Of a stretch of DNA of 42,464 nt, positions 32,621-42,132 are shown piece by piece; position 1 is the stretch's first letter; every line of letters starts with the position of its first letter. The DNA is from Novosphingobium sp. BW1 (GTDB taxonomy: Bacteria; Pseudomonadota; Alphaproteobacteria; Sphingomonadales; Sphingomonadaceae), in NCBI RefSeq assembly GCF_008107685.1, contig NZ_VIRF01000043.1, forward strand, positions 1 to 42,464. The letters are read 5' to 3'. The position numbers and the translations under genes were made by a program. Under the pieces are notes generated by a model. It was given only the letters and a program-made list of their open reading frames with translations. It ran no database searches and was not told the DNA's origin.

Positions 32621-32748
32621 TCACGAAGGAGGCGGAGTGGTTAGGTGACTGTGCGAATAGATATGCACTGGAAATCTCCGGAAGAATCGGTAACCTCGGC
32701 ATGAAACGCACGAACAATACGTGCGCGACCATGACGGAGAGTGCAGAA

Positions 32749-33090
32749 ATGATCGAAGGAAAGGGTGGGCCTTCAGGCGGGGCCTGTGTCGATACGGACT
32801 TCGCGGAAGTCGACAGCGGCGACAAGGCCATGATCCTTTTGCAGACGATGATCTGTTACCTGCGCGAAAAGAACATTCTTTCACGCGCCGATATCGAGGT
32901 TCTGCGCGAACGCGTCGAATCGCGGATGGAGGATGCGCGGGCGGAAAAGGCGGTTCGGGCAGAAGCGTCCGGTTCGGCGGACCTTCCCTGTGATGCGGCC
33001 ATTGCTCGTGCCGCCGCGCGCGAGATGCGCGAACTCGATGAATATTGTGGCAAGCGCTACGGCGGCAAGCACCGTCGCCGTGTAAACTGA
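32749..33090 (+). CDS. small conserved hypothetical protein
   Basis: This frame of 113 codons contains KAMILLQTMICYLREKNILS, RADIEVLRERVESRMED, ARAAAREMRELDEYC and a basic end GKRYGGKHRRRVN. I recall similar small proteins in sphingomonads but no function. It is soluble and mainly helical, with three Cys. The start at 32749 has GGAGAG eight bases ahead; ATG 32731 is also possible. The frame is open through the preceding dead efflux gene, so a longer fused product could be predicted wrongly. The gene is followed by 169 bp without features up to the tetR stop. Confidence 0.55.
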   Translation: MIEGKGGPSGGACVDTDFAEVDSGDKAMILLQTMICYLREKNILSRADIEVLRERVESRMEDARAEKAVRAEASGSADLPCDAAIARAAAREMRELDEYCGKRYGGKHRRRVN

Positions 33091-33259
33091 TCCCGTTGCC
33101 TCTCGGCGGGGCAGGTCCTTGCGGGCCGCCGGGCTGACCCAGACATTGACCGATCAGATGGATACATCTGATCAAAAAAGATCGAGAAACCAAGAGTCTG
33201 GAGCGATTGCCCCGAGTTGATCCGATCAGAAACCGCTCTGGACACGCTTCTGCGCAGGG

Positions 33260-33862
33260 CTAGTCGATCCCGATTTCGCGCCATACCAGCGTCGTCACGT
33301 AGGTGCGCAAGGCCGCGCGATCCATTGCCGGGTCGAGCTGTTCGCCTGCGGCGATACCCCAACTCAGGACCTGAACCAGGTTGATGATGAGAGTACGTGC
33401 GCTCTCGTCCAGATGCGGTGCAATCGAGGTGAGGGCGCGGTTGAGCTGCGGGCGAAAGCGCCCGAGGATGCAGGCGTTGATCTGGGCGATGCTCTCGCTG
33501 CGCCCCGCCTCGGCCATGATCTCCATCAGCATGCGCCTTTCCTCGAACTCGCATTCCTCTTCGAGGAGATGCGTGATCCAGTCTGTGATGGTGACCTTGT
33601 CATCTTCGGCGATGGCCCGGTTCAGCGTCTCTTCCTCGAGCCAGACCTGCAGGCTTTCCTCGCAGATGGCGGCAATGACGGCTTCCTTGCTCGCGAAGTC
33701 GCGATAGATCTGCCCCACGGCAATGCCCGATTCGCGTGCTATCTGCGACACGCCGGTCAGGTGAAACCCCTGGTTCGCGAACAGTCGGCGCGCCGTTGCA
33801 ATCAACTTGCTGCGGCGCTCGTCGCAGCGCGCTGTCCGTTGGTTGGCGGTGTCTTCCATCAT
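33260..33862 (-). CDS. TetR-family repressor of the RND efflux operon
   Basis: This 200-residue regulator has a TetR helix-turn-helix at about 14-60 (LIATARRLFANQGFHLTGVS, QIARESGIAVGQIYRDFASK). The all-helical ligand domain lacks recognisable ligand motifs. It is divergent from the adaptor gene, and the 110-bp interval holds a 20-bp operator-like inverted repeat, the usual AcrR/TtgR/NfxB-like arrangement. It should repress the pump until a toxic hydrophobic compound binds. ATG at 33862 or 33859 begins the conserved part; earlier in-frame ATGs would run into the operator. Confidence 0.82.
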   Translation of the reverse strand: MMEDTANQRTARCDERRSKLIATARRLFANQGFHLTGVSQIARESGIAVGQIYRDFASKEAVIAAICEESLQVWLEEETLNRAIAEDDKVTITDWITHLLEEECEFEERRMLMEIMAEAGRSESIAQINACILGRFRPQLNRALTSIAPHLDESARTLIINLVQVLSWGIAAGEQLDPAMDRAALRTYVTTLVWREIGID

Positions 33863-33920
33863 TTTTATCCCGTGCGTCGCTTGTGCTTTTTGCTGCATTG
33901 CAGTAGTGGGCCCCGCAATA

Positions 33921-33940
33921 GTGAGTGAACGATCACTCAC
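33921..33940. promoter_or_regulatory. TetR-type operator GTGAGTGA-ACGA-TCACTCAC
   Basis: Two perfect 8-base inverted arms (33921-33928 and 33933-33940) are separated by ACGA. The site is 58 bp before the TetR start and 32 bp before the adaptor gene. The sequence resembles known TetR efflux-regulator sites, which contain TGAGTGA/TCACTCA arms. It probably represses both genes. Confidence 0.7.
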
Positions 33941-33972
33941 ACAATGCATATCATCGTTATCGGGTGCGAACC

Positions 33973-35157
33973 ATGAAGAAGTTGATACCTATCCTCGGGC
34001 TGCTCGTCTCGGCGTGCGGCGGCGGGTCGCAACAGGCTGAGCCGCAGCCGCCGGAAGTCGGCGTGATGGTCGTGCGCACCGAGACGGTCGACCTCCAGGC
34101 AGAGCTCCCTGGGCGCACCAGCGCCTACGAGACCTCGGACGTGCGTCCGCAGGTCAACGGGCTCATCCTGCGCCGTCTCTTCGAGGAAGGCGACAACGTG
34201 CGCGCCGGCCAGGCGCTCTACAAGATCGACCCCGCGCCGTACGAGGCGCAGGTGGCAAGCGCGCGCGCAGCGCTGGCCCAGGCCAGATCGCAGATTGCTG
34301 CGACCGAGGCGCAGGCCCGTCGTTATGGTGAGCTGGTCAAGATCAACGCGATTTCCAAGCAAGAGGCCGAGAACGCCGAAGCCGCTGCCGCCCAGGCCCG
34401 GGCCACCGTCCAGGCCCAGGAAGCCGCGGTGCGCAGCGCCCAGATCGATCTCGCCCGCACCACCGTGCGCGCGCCGATCTCGGGGCGCATCGGGCGTTCG
34501 ACCTACACCACCGGCGCGCTTGTTTCGGCCTCGCAGGCCGAGCCCCTGACGACGATCCAGCACCTCGACCCGATCTACGTCGACATCCAGCAGTCGAGTG
34601 CTGACGTGCTGCGCCTGCGCCAGGAGATCCTGGCCGGGAAGCTGGCGGGCAACGGCTCGGCCGCGGAGGTTAACCTCAGGCTTGAGGATGGCAGCACCTA
34701 TCCGGCCCAAGGGCGCCTCAAGTTCACCGACGTGACCGTGGATCCCAGCACGGGTAGTCAGGTCATCCGCGCGGTATTCCCCAACAAGCAGGGCCTTCTG
34801 CTCCCGGGCATGTACGTGCGCGCGAGCTTCGTGGAAGGCACCAAGGCCGATGGCCTTCTGGTCCCCCAGCGCGCGGTGCAGCGCGACGAGAAGGGGCAGC
34901 CGGTGGTCCTGATCGTTGGCAAGGACGGCAAGGTTTCGCAGCGTGTGATCGAGACCGACCGCACCGCGGGTACCAACTGGCTGGTCACAGGCGGCCTCAA
35001 GGAGGGCGAGAAGATCGTTGTCGAAGGCTCGCAGAATGCGCGTCCCGGAAGCACCGTCAAGCCCGTGGCAATGAAGCCGGGCGAAGTCGGCAGCCGTTCA
35101 GGCAAGGAGGTCGAGGCTCCCTCGACCGAAGCTGAAAATCGGTCCGAGGGGCGTTGA
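33973..35157 (+). CDS. RND efflux periplasmic adaptor (membrane fusion protein)
   Basis: This 394-residue lipoprotein has a short signal and lipobox LVSAC (Cys15). The AcrA/MexA order is complete: VGVMVVRTETVDLQAELPGR, the lipoyl half-motifs (VRPQVNGLILRRLFEEGDNV, ALYKIDPAPY), a coiled hairpin at about 95-165, DLARTTVRAPISGRIGRS, and a barrel with FTDVTVDPSTGSQVIRAVFP. It then ends with KEGEKIVVEG. It bridges the inner-membrane pump and the outer-membrane channel. The start at 33973 gives the proper signal sequence. The pump gene begins 6 bp downstream. Confidence 0.92.
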   Translation: MKKLIPILGLLVSACGGGSQQAEPQPPEVGVMVVRTETVDLQAELPGRTSAYETSDVRPQVNGLILRRLFEEGDNVRAGQALYKIDPAPYEAQVASARAALAQARSQIAATEAQARRYGELVKINAISKQEAENAEAAAAQARATVQAQEAAVRSAQIDLARTTVRAPISGRIGRSTYTTGALVSASQAEPLTTIQHLDPIYVDIQQSSADVLRLRQEILAGKLAGNGSAAEVNLRLEDGSTYPAQGRLKFTDVTVDPSTGSQVIRAVFPNKQGLLLPGMYVRASFVEGTKADGLLVPQRAVQRDEKGQPVVLIVGKDGKVSQRVIETDRTAGTNWLVTGGLKEGEKIVVEGSQNARPGSTVKPVAMKPGEVGSRSGKEVEAPSTEAENRSEGR

Positions 35158-35163
35158 TCCCAC

Positions 35164-38100
35164 ATGGCACGCTATTTCATCGACAGACCCATCTTCGCAT
35201 GGGTCATCGCCATTGTCGCGATGATGTTCGGCATCCTCGCGATCCGGAGCCTTCCGGTCTCGCAGTTCCCCGAGATCGCGCCGCCCACGGTTACCATCAA
35301 CGCAACCTATCCGGGGGCGGATGCGGACACGCTGGAGCAGACGACCACGCAGATCATCGAGCAGCAGCTCAAGGGCATCGATAACCTGCGCTACTTCTCC
35401 TCGCAGTCGTCCTCGTCGGGTGCGGTGACGATCACGCTGACTTTCGAGCAGGGCACCGATCCCGACATCGCGCAGGTCCAGGTGCAGAACAAGCTGCAGG
35501 CCGCGCAGTCGCTTCTTCCCGAGCCGGTGCAGCGCCAGGGTGTGACTGTCGCCAAGTCGGCGGCGAGCTTCTTGGTCGTTGTCGGTCTTTATTCCGAAGA
35601 CGGCAGCCACAGCGCCAACGACCTCTCGGACTATGTCGTCAGTCAGGTCCAGGACCCGGTCAGCCGCATCAACGGCGTGGGTGAGCTCATGGTCTTCGGT
35701 ACCCAGTACGCGATGCGTGTCTGGGTCGATCCGCTCAAGCTGCGCAGCTACAATCTCACCATGGGTGACGTGCGCGCGGCTATCGAGGCTCAGAACGCGC
35801 AGGTTTCGGCAGGCCAGATCGGTCAGCTGCCGTCCTCCAAGGAGCAGCAGCTCAACGCCACCGTCTCGGTGCAGTCGCGCCTGACCTCGCCCGATGAATT
35901 TGACAACATCCGTCTCGCGACCAACTCGGGCGGCGGTGTCGTGCGTCTGAGCGATGTCGCACGCACCGAACTGGGCTCGGACACCTACGGTTTCGATGTC
36001 CAGTACAACGGCAAGCCTGCCTCGGGCTTCGGTGTGCGCCTGGCCTCGGGTGCGAACGCGCTCGACACGGTCGAGGCGGTCAAGGACGAAGTGTCCCGCA
36101 TCTCCGAAGGCTTCCCGCCTGACGTGAAGGTCGTTTATCCCTACGACACCACGCCGTTCGTGCGCCTCTCGGTCGAGCAGGTCATCCACACGCTCGTCGA
36201 GGCGGTCGTGCTGGTCTTCCTCGTCATGTTCCTGTTCCTGCAGAACTGGCGCGCGACCCTGATTCCGACCATCGCGGTTCCGGTTGTCCTCCTGGGCACC
36301 TTCGGGATCATGGCGGGGATGGGCTACACCATCAACCAGCTCACCTTGTTCGGCATGGTGCTGGCAATCGGCCTCCTCGTCGATGACGCCATCGTCGTGG
36401 TAGAGAACGTCGAGCGTCTCATCCAGACCGAGCACCTCTCTCCCAAGGACGCGGCACGAAAGTCGATGGACGAGATCAGCGGCGCGTTGATCGGTATCGC
36501 CATGGTGCTCTCGGCAGTGTTCCTGCCGATGGCCTTCCAGAGCGGTTCCACCGGCGTGATCTTCCGCCAGTTCTCGCTCACCATCGTCTCCTCGATGGTG
36601 CTCTCAGTGCTGGTTGCGCTGATCCTCACTCCGGCGCTGTGCGCCACGATCCTGAAACCCCACGATCCGTCCAAACTGGAAGGCAATGGCCTGCTTGCGC
36701 GCTTCTTCCGCTGGTTCAACGAAACCTTCGAACGCGGTACGGACCGCTATGAAAAGGGCGTCAAGCGCACGGCACGAAGTTGGAAGCGTTCGGGTCTGGT
36801 CTATCTGCTGCTCGTAGGCGGCGTGGCTCTGATCTTCGCGCGTCTGCCCGGCGGCTTCCTGCCTGACGAGGACCAGGGTATCGTCCTGACCCAGGTCATG
36901 GCACCCCCGGGCTCGACCATTCCGCGCACCGAAGAGGCGCTCAAGGAAGTGCGTCGCCACTTCCTTGAGGACGAGAAGGACAACGTCCAGGCGGTGTTCA
37001 CGATCTCGGGATTCTCGTTCATGGGACGCGGCCAGAACGCGGCGATCGCCTTCGTGCGTCTCAAGGACTGGGAAGAGCGTTCGGGCAGCGAGAACGGGGC
37101 CCAGGCCATCGTAGGCCGTGCGATGGGCGCGCTTTCGAAGTATCGTGATGCGACCATCTTCGCGTTGATCCCGCCGGCTGTTTCGGAACTGGGCAATGCG
37201 GCCGGTTTCGATGTCTGGCTGACCGACACCGATGGCATTGGTCACGACAAGCTGCTGGCGGCGCGCAATCAGCTGATGGGCGCGGCCATGGCGGATCCGA
37301 CGATCATGCAGATCATGCCGGTGAGCCTGGACGATGCGCCACAGCTCAAGGTCGAGGTCGACCAGGACAAGGCCAGCGCACTGGGTCTTGATCTGGGGGC
37401 CATCAACTCGGAAATCTCGACGGCCTGGGGCGGGGCTTACGTCAACGACTTCCTCGACCGTGGGCGCACCAAGCGCGTCTACCTGCAAGCGCAGGAGGAA
37501 TATCGCGATTCGCCTGACGATCTCGATTCTTTCTACGTGCGCGGTGCCGATGGGCAGATGAGCCCCTACTCGACTTTTTCGGAGGTATCCTGGCAGAACG
37601 CGCCGACCATGCTTACCCGCTACAACGGCCAGCCCGCGATGGAACTTCAGGGCGCGCCAGCGGGAGGGCTCAGCACAGGCGATGCCATGGCCAAGATGGA
37701 GGAACTCCACGCCCAGCTACCTCCGGGCACAAGCCTCGACTGGACCGGTCTCTCGTATGAGGAACGCATGGGTTCGGGCCAGGCGCCTGCACTTTACGCG
37801 CTCTCGCTGGCTGTCGTGTTCCTGTGCCTTGCCGCGCTCTACGAAAGCTGGTCGGTGCCAATCGCGGTGATCCTCGTGGTTCCGCTCGGCGTGCTCGGCG
37901 CGCTGGGAGCTGCCTGGCTGACCGGGCTCAACAACGACATCTACCTTCAGGTGGGCATCATCACCACGATCGGTGTCTCGGCCAAGAACGCGATCCTCAT
38001 CATCGAGTTCGCCGAGGAGCGCGTGCAATCGGGCATGGATGCCTTCAGCGCGGCGGTCGAGGCGGCCAGGCTGCGTCTGCGTCCGATCCTGATGACCTCG

Positions 38101-38355
38101 CTGGCCTTTGGCATTGGCGTGATCCCGCTCGCCATTTCCTCGGGCGCAGGGGCGGGCGGGCAGAACGCCATCGGCCGCGCGGTCGTGGGCGGCATGTTCA
38201 CCGCAACGGTCCTCGCGATCTTCTTCGTGCCGATGTTCTTCGTGGTCGTCAGCCATCTCTTCGGACATGGCCGCGACAACGAAGCCTCGCGGGATGAAGG
38301 CAACGAAGCGAACCAGGGCGCTGCCACAGGCAGCCATGCCCCGGAGGGCAACTGA
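35164..38355 (+). CDS. RND multidrug efflux pump, HAE1 (AcrB/MexB) type
   Basis: This 1063-residue inner-membrane transporter is full length for the family. It starts MARYFIDRPIFAWVIAIVAM and has the family motifs FPEIAPPTVTINATYPGADA, GLLVDDAIVVVENVERLI with the proton-relay Asp407/Asp408, and the second-half KNAILIIEFAEE. Large periplasmic loops with substrate pockets are present, including FSFMGRGQNAAIAFVRLKDW. It expels hydrophobic drugs, solvents or bile-like compounds using proton flow, with the adaptor before it and the channel after it. The stop is one base before the channel gene ATG. The C-terminus has a short polar tail. Confidence 0.95.
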   Translation: MARYFIDRPIFAWVIAIVAMMFGILAIRSLPVSQFPEIAPPTVTINATYPGADADTLEQTTTQIIEQQLKGIDNLRYFSSQSSSSGAVTITLTFEQGTDPDIAQVQVQNKLQAAQSLLPEPVQRQGVTVAKSAASFLVVVGLYSEDGSHSANDLSDYVVSQVQDPVSRINGVGELMVFGTQYAMRVWVDPLKLRSYNLTMGDVRAAIEAQNAQVSAGQIGQLPSSKEQQLNATVSVQSRLTSPDEFDNIRLATNSGGGVVRLSDVARTELGSDTYGFDVQYNGKPASGFGVRLASGANALDTVEAVKDEVSRISEGFPPDVKVVYPYDTTPFVRLSVEQVIHTLVEAVVLVFLVMFLFLQNWRATLIPTIAVPVVLLGTFGIMAGMGYTINQLTLFGMVLAIGLLVDDAIVVVENVERLIQTEHLSPKDAARKSMDEISGALIGIAMVLSAVFLPMAFQSGSTGVIFRQFSLTIVSSMVLSVLVALILTPALCATILKPHDPSKLEGNGLLARFFRWFNETFERGTDRYEKGVKRTARSWKRSGLVYLLLVGGVALIFARLPGGFLPDEDQGIVLTQVMAPPGSTIPRTEEALKEVRRHFLEDEKDNVQAVFTISGFSFMGRGQNAAIAFVRLKDWEERSGSENGAQAIVGRAMGALSKYRDATIFALIPPAVSELGNAAGFDVWLTDTDGIGHDKLLAARNQLMGAAMADPTIMQIMPVSLDDAPQLKVEVDQDKASALGLDLGAINSEISTAWGGAYVNDFLDRGRTKRVYLQAQEEYRDSPDDLDSFYVRGADGQMSPYSTFSEVSWQNAPTMLTRYNGQPAMELQGAPAGGLSTGDAMAKMEELHAQLPPGTSLDWTGLSYEERMGSGQAPALYALSLAVVFLCLAALYESWSVPIAVILVVPLGVLGALGAAWLTGLNNDIYLQVGIITTIGVSAKNAILIIEFAEERVQSGMDAFSAAVEAARLRLRPILMTSLAFGIGVIPLAISSGAGAGGQNAIGRAVVGGMFTATVLAIFFVPMFFVVVSHLFGHGRDNEASRDEGNEANQGAATGSHAPEGN

Positions 38356-38356
38356 A

Positions 38357-39805
38357 ATGAAGACACGCATTCTACCGATCGCGGCGGGCGCGCTGCTCCT
38401 GGCCGGGTGCAACATGGCACCCGACTATGAGCGGCCCACCGGCGCCATTCCTCATGCGATGCCGCAGGGCGGGGTGTACCCGCCTGCGGCCAGCGATGCC
38501 CCCGACATGTCGCGTACGGGCTGGCAGGACTTCTTCCTTGAAGAACGTCTGCGTCAGGTCATTGCGCTGGGACTGGAGGAGAACCGGGACCTGCGCATTG
38601 CAGCCGCCAATGTCCTCCAGGCCCGCGCCCAGTTCACCACCCAGCGCGCGGCGCTCTTCCCCACGCTGAGCGCGGGCGGCACGGGCACCTACACCAACAA
38701 CATCGCGGCGATGACGGGTCAGACCCAGAATGCCGGGGACATCGAGATCTACCAGGGTACGCTTGGCATCTCGGCGTTCGAACTCGATCTGTTCGGGCGC
38801 GTGCGCAACCAGTCACGCGCGGCGCAGGAACAGTACTTCGCGAGCGAGGAAGCGCAGCGCTCCACGCGCATCAGCCTGATCGCGGAAATCGCCAACGCCT
38901 GGCTGACGATGGCGAGCGACGCCGACCAGCTGGCGCTTGCCCGCCGGACCAAGGACGCCTTCGAGAAGACGCTGGACCTTACCCGCGCGCAGTTCGAGAT
39001 CGGCACCGGCAGCGAACTGCAGGTGCGTCAGGCCGAAACCAGCTACGAGGGCGCGGTCAACGATATCGCCGTGCTCGAGACCGCGCTGGCGCAGGACCAG
39101 AACGCACTCAACCTGCTGGTGGGGACGACCGTTCCGCGCGAGCTACTGCCTTCGACGCTGGGTACCGAGGATATGGTTCGCCAGGATCTTCCGGTGGGTC
39201 TGTCCTCCGATGTTCTTCTCGCGCGTCCCGACGTACTCCAGGCCGAGCATCAGCTGATTGCCGAGAATGCGAATATCGGCGCGGCGCGCGCGGCCTTCTT
39301 CCCGACGATCTCGCTGACGGGCACCCTGGGTACGATCAGCACCGCGCTGTCCGGGCTCTTCAAGGACGGCAGCTACACCTACAACGCCTCGCCTTCGGCC
39401 AGCTTGCCGCTGTTTGATGGCGGCGCGCGGTCGGGCAACCTGGCGTACGCCAAGGCGTCCAAGCAGGCTGCGGTGGCCACGTACGAGAAGGCGATCCAGA
39501 CCGCGTTTCGCGAAGTCAGCGATGCCCTTGCCCAGCGCGGCCGCATCAACGCGCAGGTCATGGCGCAGATGCGCCGGACCAAGGCGGCGCAGGTCTCGGC
39601 AAACCTTGCCGAGGCACGGTTCCGCAGCGGTGTGGATTCGTTCCTGACGACGCTCGACAGCCAGCGCACGGCCTATGCCGCTGAACAGCAGCTCGTGAAT
39701 ACGCGGCTATTGGAAGCGACCAACCTGATTGAACTCTACCGCTCTCTCGGTGGCGGCGCCGATGTCGTGGTCGAGGAAGAGGGCGAGGCGGGCGCGAGCA
39801 ACTAG
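38357..39805 (+). CDS. outer-membrane efflux channel lipoprotein (NodT/OprM type)
   Basis: This 482-residue lipoprotein has its lipobox at LLAGC (Cys18), then NMAPDYERP. It contains two tandem outer-membrane-factor repeats with long helices (SAFELDLFGRVRNQSRAAQE, ITRAQFEIGTGSELQVRQAE-like stretches, LLARPDVLQAEHQLIAENAN, IGAARAAFFPTISLTGTLG). It ends in YRSLGGGAD. Full length and an intact frame contrast with the dead paralogue at 32134. It is the third gene of the adaptor-pump-channel operon and is closed by a terminator 23 bp downstream. Confidence 0.92.
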   Translation: MKTRILPIAAGALLLAGCNMAPDYERPTGAIPHAMPQGGVYPPAASDAPDMSRTGWQDFFLEERLRQVIALGLEENRDLRIAAANVLQARAQFTTQRAALFPTLSAGGTGTYTNNIAAMTGQTQNAGDIEIYQGTLGISAFELDLFGRVRNQSRAAQEQYFASEEAQRSTRISLIAEIANAWLTMASDADQLALARRTKDAFEKTLDLTRAQFEIGTGSELQVRQAETSYEGAVNDIAVLETALAQDQNALNLLVGTTVPRELLPSTLGTEDMVRQDLPVGLSSDVLLARPDVLQAEHQLIAENANIGAARAAFFPTISLTGTLGTISTALSGLFKDGSYTYNASPSASLPLFDGGARSGNLAYAKASKQAAVATYEKAIQTAFREVSDALAQRGRINAQVMAQMRRTKAAQVSANLAEARFRSGVDSFLTTLDSQRTAYAAEQQLVNTRLLEATNLIELYRSLGGGADVVVEEEGEAGASN

Positions 39806-39828
39806 GTCGCACGTGACTGACTGATCTG

Positions 39829-39871
39829 CGAAAACGCCTCCTTGATCGGAATGGTCGGAGAGGCGTTTTCG
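39829..39871 (+). terminator. bidirectional terminator between the efflux operon and the diguanylate cyclase gene
   Basis: CGAAAACGCCTC (39829-39840) pairs perfectly with GAGGCGTTTTCG (39860-39871). The TTTT run in the right arm and the AAAA run in the left arm allow termination in both directions, between convergent genes. Confidence 0.75.
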
Positions 39872-39888
39872 TATGCGGACAGGGCGGA

Positions 39889-41700
39889 TCAGCTCGCCCG
39901 GCGCCCGTTCTTACGGGGCAGGGCAGCCTCCACGCGGTTTCGGCCCAGGTCCTTGGCCCGGTAGAGCGTCGCATCGGCGGTGCGCAGAAGCTTGGCGGTG
40001 GGGCAATGGTCGGGTGCGGTCGCCAGTCCGATCGAGACGGTGACCGGGCCGAGCGGCTCTCCATGATGCATCATTTCGAGGGCGCCGATCCGCGCGCGCA
40101 GATCCTCGGCGCGTTCCATCGCCTGCTCGCTGTCGGTGCCGGGCAGCATGACAAGGAATTCTTCGCCGCCGTATCGGAAGATCCGCGTGTCCTCGCGCAA
40201 GGCCTGGCGCAGTGTGGCGCCCACGGCGCGCAGGACCGTATCGCCAGCCTCGTGCCCAAAGCCATCGTTGATGCGCTTGAAGTGGTCGATGTCCAGCATC
40301 AGGAAGGTAAGGGCGCTTGCTTCCCGTTCGGCCTTGGCCAGCGCGAGGGGCAGCTGCTCTTCGAAATTGCGGCGGTTGGACAGCCCGGTCAGCGAATCGG
40401 TGAGTGCCATGGCCTGGAGGCGCTCGCGCAGCCGCAGATTGGACAGTGCGAGGCCGATATTCTCGCTCAGCATGTGGAGATAATTTTCCGGGAAGCGCTG
40501 CTCACCGCGGGCCTTGCGCGATTCGAAGTAGATCAATCCCAGCGTCTGGCGCTGGGCAATTAGCGGCAGGCAGAGCGTATCGGGAAGCTCGTCGGCGCTA
40601 TCCAGATCCAGGTGCGAGCAGGGCACGTCGATGGTCTCGCCCGCCGGGCGGTGGGGCAAGCCACGGCGAAGCGCCCAGCAGTCCAGCGTCGAGAACGCGT
40701 GGCCCGAGTGCTGGGGGGCAAGCCAGTTGCCGGTTTCTTCCAGACGATTGCTATCCGGATCGAGCACATAAAGCCGTCCCGCAAATCCGGGCAAGATTTC
40801 GGGAACGAAGCGCCGGACCACGTAGGTCAGCGCCTCGAGCGAGTCGCAGCCCTGCATGCGCTGGGTCATGCGGGCGAGGAGCGCGCGCGAAGCACGTTCG
40901 GTTTCCTGGACGGCTTCGAGGCGTTGGCGTTCGATGCCGTTCTCACGGAACACGCGGATCGCCTGGGCCATGTCGCCGATCTCATCGATATCCTCGCACG
41001 TAGGTGGCTCCACGCCGTAATCCTGCGCCGCAAGGCGGTTGACGACGTCGGAGAGGCGTACGACCGGGCGCAGTACTCGTCGCTTGAACACGAAGTAGAG
41101 GACGCACAGGAACAGGAAGGCAGTGATCGCCAGCATGACCTCGGAGGTCGTGCGCCAGATGCGGGAGATTTGCGTCGCCTCGGCGATCTTGATTTCGGTG
41201 CGTTGGTCGAGCTGCTCCTGAAAGCGCTCGACCATGGTGATGGCGCGATCCAGTTCACGTTGGTATTCGGCCCCGAACAGGATCTGGCGCGCGCGCGGCG
41301 TGTTGCCATCGGCCTGCGCGGCGAGCGCCTCTGTCTGTTCATCGCGCAGCGAATCTGCCCAGCGCAGGCCTTCGCGCAGGACCGCGAGCTCTCCTGGGGT
41401 GGCCCCGACCTCGGCGATCCGGCGCAGCCGTTCTTCCAGCTTGTCGGTATCTGCCGCCTCGCGGGTGTAGAGCACCTGGTAAGCGGCATCGTCGGTGTTG
41501 AGGTACTGGCGTGCGTGATCGGTCAGCCGAAACACGTCTTCGGCGAGCCGCTCAGTCGCGCGGTCGAGGGCAAAGCGGCGCTCCACGGCGACACGCTCGT
41601 CCTCCTGCGCCCTGGAGGAGAGGAGCATCGTGGTTCCGGACACGATCGTGAGGAGAACTGTAGCCCCATAGGTCCAGTTGGTGATGGTAGCGAGCCGCAT
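39889..41700 (-). CDS. membrane diguanylate cyclase (sensor-HAMP-GAF-GGDEF)
   Basis: This 603-residue protein begins with a membrane helix (about 8-28) and a helical periplasmic sensor (about 30-185, 4HB/CHASE3-like, with TERLAEDVFRLTDHARQYLN). A second helix lies at about 188-208, then HAMP (KRRVLRPVVRLSDVVNRLAA) and a GAF-like domain (about 270-420). The cyclase domain starts with LTDSLTGLSNRRNFEEQLPL and LDIDHFKRINDGFGHEAGD. The active-site loop RYGGEEF (GGEEF at 511-515) is intact, so it should make cyclic di-GMP from two GTP. The product-inhibition site RxxD before it reads REDT here, so feedback inhibition may be weak. GAAGGA precedes the ATG. Confidence 0.88.
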   Translation of the reverse strand: MRLATITNWTYGATVLLTIVSGTTMLLSSRAQEDERVAVERRFALDRATERLAEDVFRLTDHARQYLNTDDAAYQVLYTREAADTDKLEERLRRIAEVGATPGELAVLREGLRWADSLRDEQTEALAAQADGNTPRARQILFGAEYQRELDRAITMVERFQEQLDQRTEIKIAEATQISRIWRTTSEVMLAITAFLFLCVLYFVFKRRVLRPVVRLSDVVNRLAAQDYGVEPPTCEDIDEIGDMAQAIRVFRENGIERQRLEAVQETERASRALLARMTQRMQGCDSLEALTYVVRRFVPEILPGFAGRLYVLDPDSNRLEETGNWLAPQHSGHAFSTLDCWALRRGLPHRPAGETIDVPCSHLDLDSADELPDTLCLPLIAQRQTLGLIYFESRKARGEQRFPENYLHMLSENIGLALSNLRLRERLQAMALTDSLTGLSNRRNFEEQLPLALAKAEREASALTFLMLDIDHFKRINDGFGHEAGDTVLRAVGATLRQALREDTRIFRYGGEEFLVMLPGTDSEQAMERAEDLRARIGALEMMHHGEPLGPVTVSIGLATAPDHCPTAKLLRTADATLYRAKDLGRNRVEAALPRKNGRRAS

Positions 41701-41914
41701 GGTCCTTCGCGGTTAGGAGCAGGGTGCTGAATTTCTTCTTAAGCCACACATATTCTCATTAGACTAGGTCGCAAAGAGCCCGTCGCGACAGCCTCATGGA
41801 AAGGTGAGTTCACCCGTACCCGGCCAGGCTGGCCGTGCAACGACGATCTCGAAAGTTTGCTGAGCCTGAGGGCGATGGCCTTCGGAACTCTTTTCCAGAC
41901 CTTGAAAAAATTGA

Positions 41915-42043
41915 TTATCCGTCAAAAAACTCCGCCGGATCGGTATTCCAGATGCCGCCAAGGAGACCCTGCGGTGCGAATAGGCGGCGGGACAGTTCGA
42001 TGTCCTCGTGAGCCCAGGGCAGCGTCGTCAGGTCGATGGCCAT
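41915..42043 (-). pseudogene. short remnant beside the IS element, unidentified
   Basis: A frame opening at ATG 42043 encodes 42 residues, including IDLTTLPWAHEDIELSRRLF, APQGLLGGIWNTDP and AEFFDG, then a stop. It looks protein-like and ends cleanly, so it may be the C-terminus of a gene interrupted by the IS3-family insertion, whose end lies nearby. I cannot name the family. Between it and the diguanylate cyclase start (41701-41914) nothing else is seen. Confidence 0.35.
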
Positions 42044-42132
42044 GGGGTATTCAGAAGTGGCTCGGTTTGTCTGAACAGCCTTTGACGTTTGATAAGTGGA
42101 TCGTCTGCGGTTTGGTTGTTCAAGCTGGCGCC

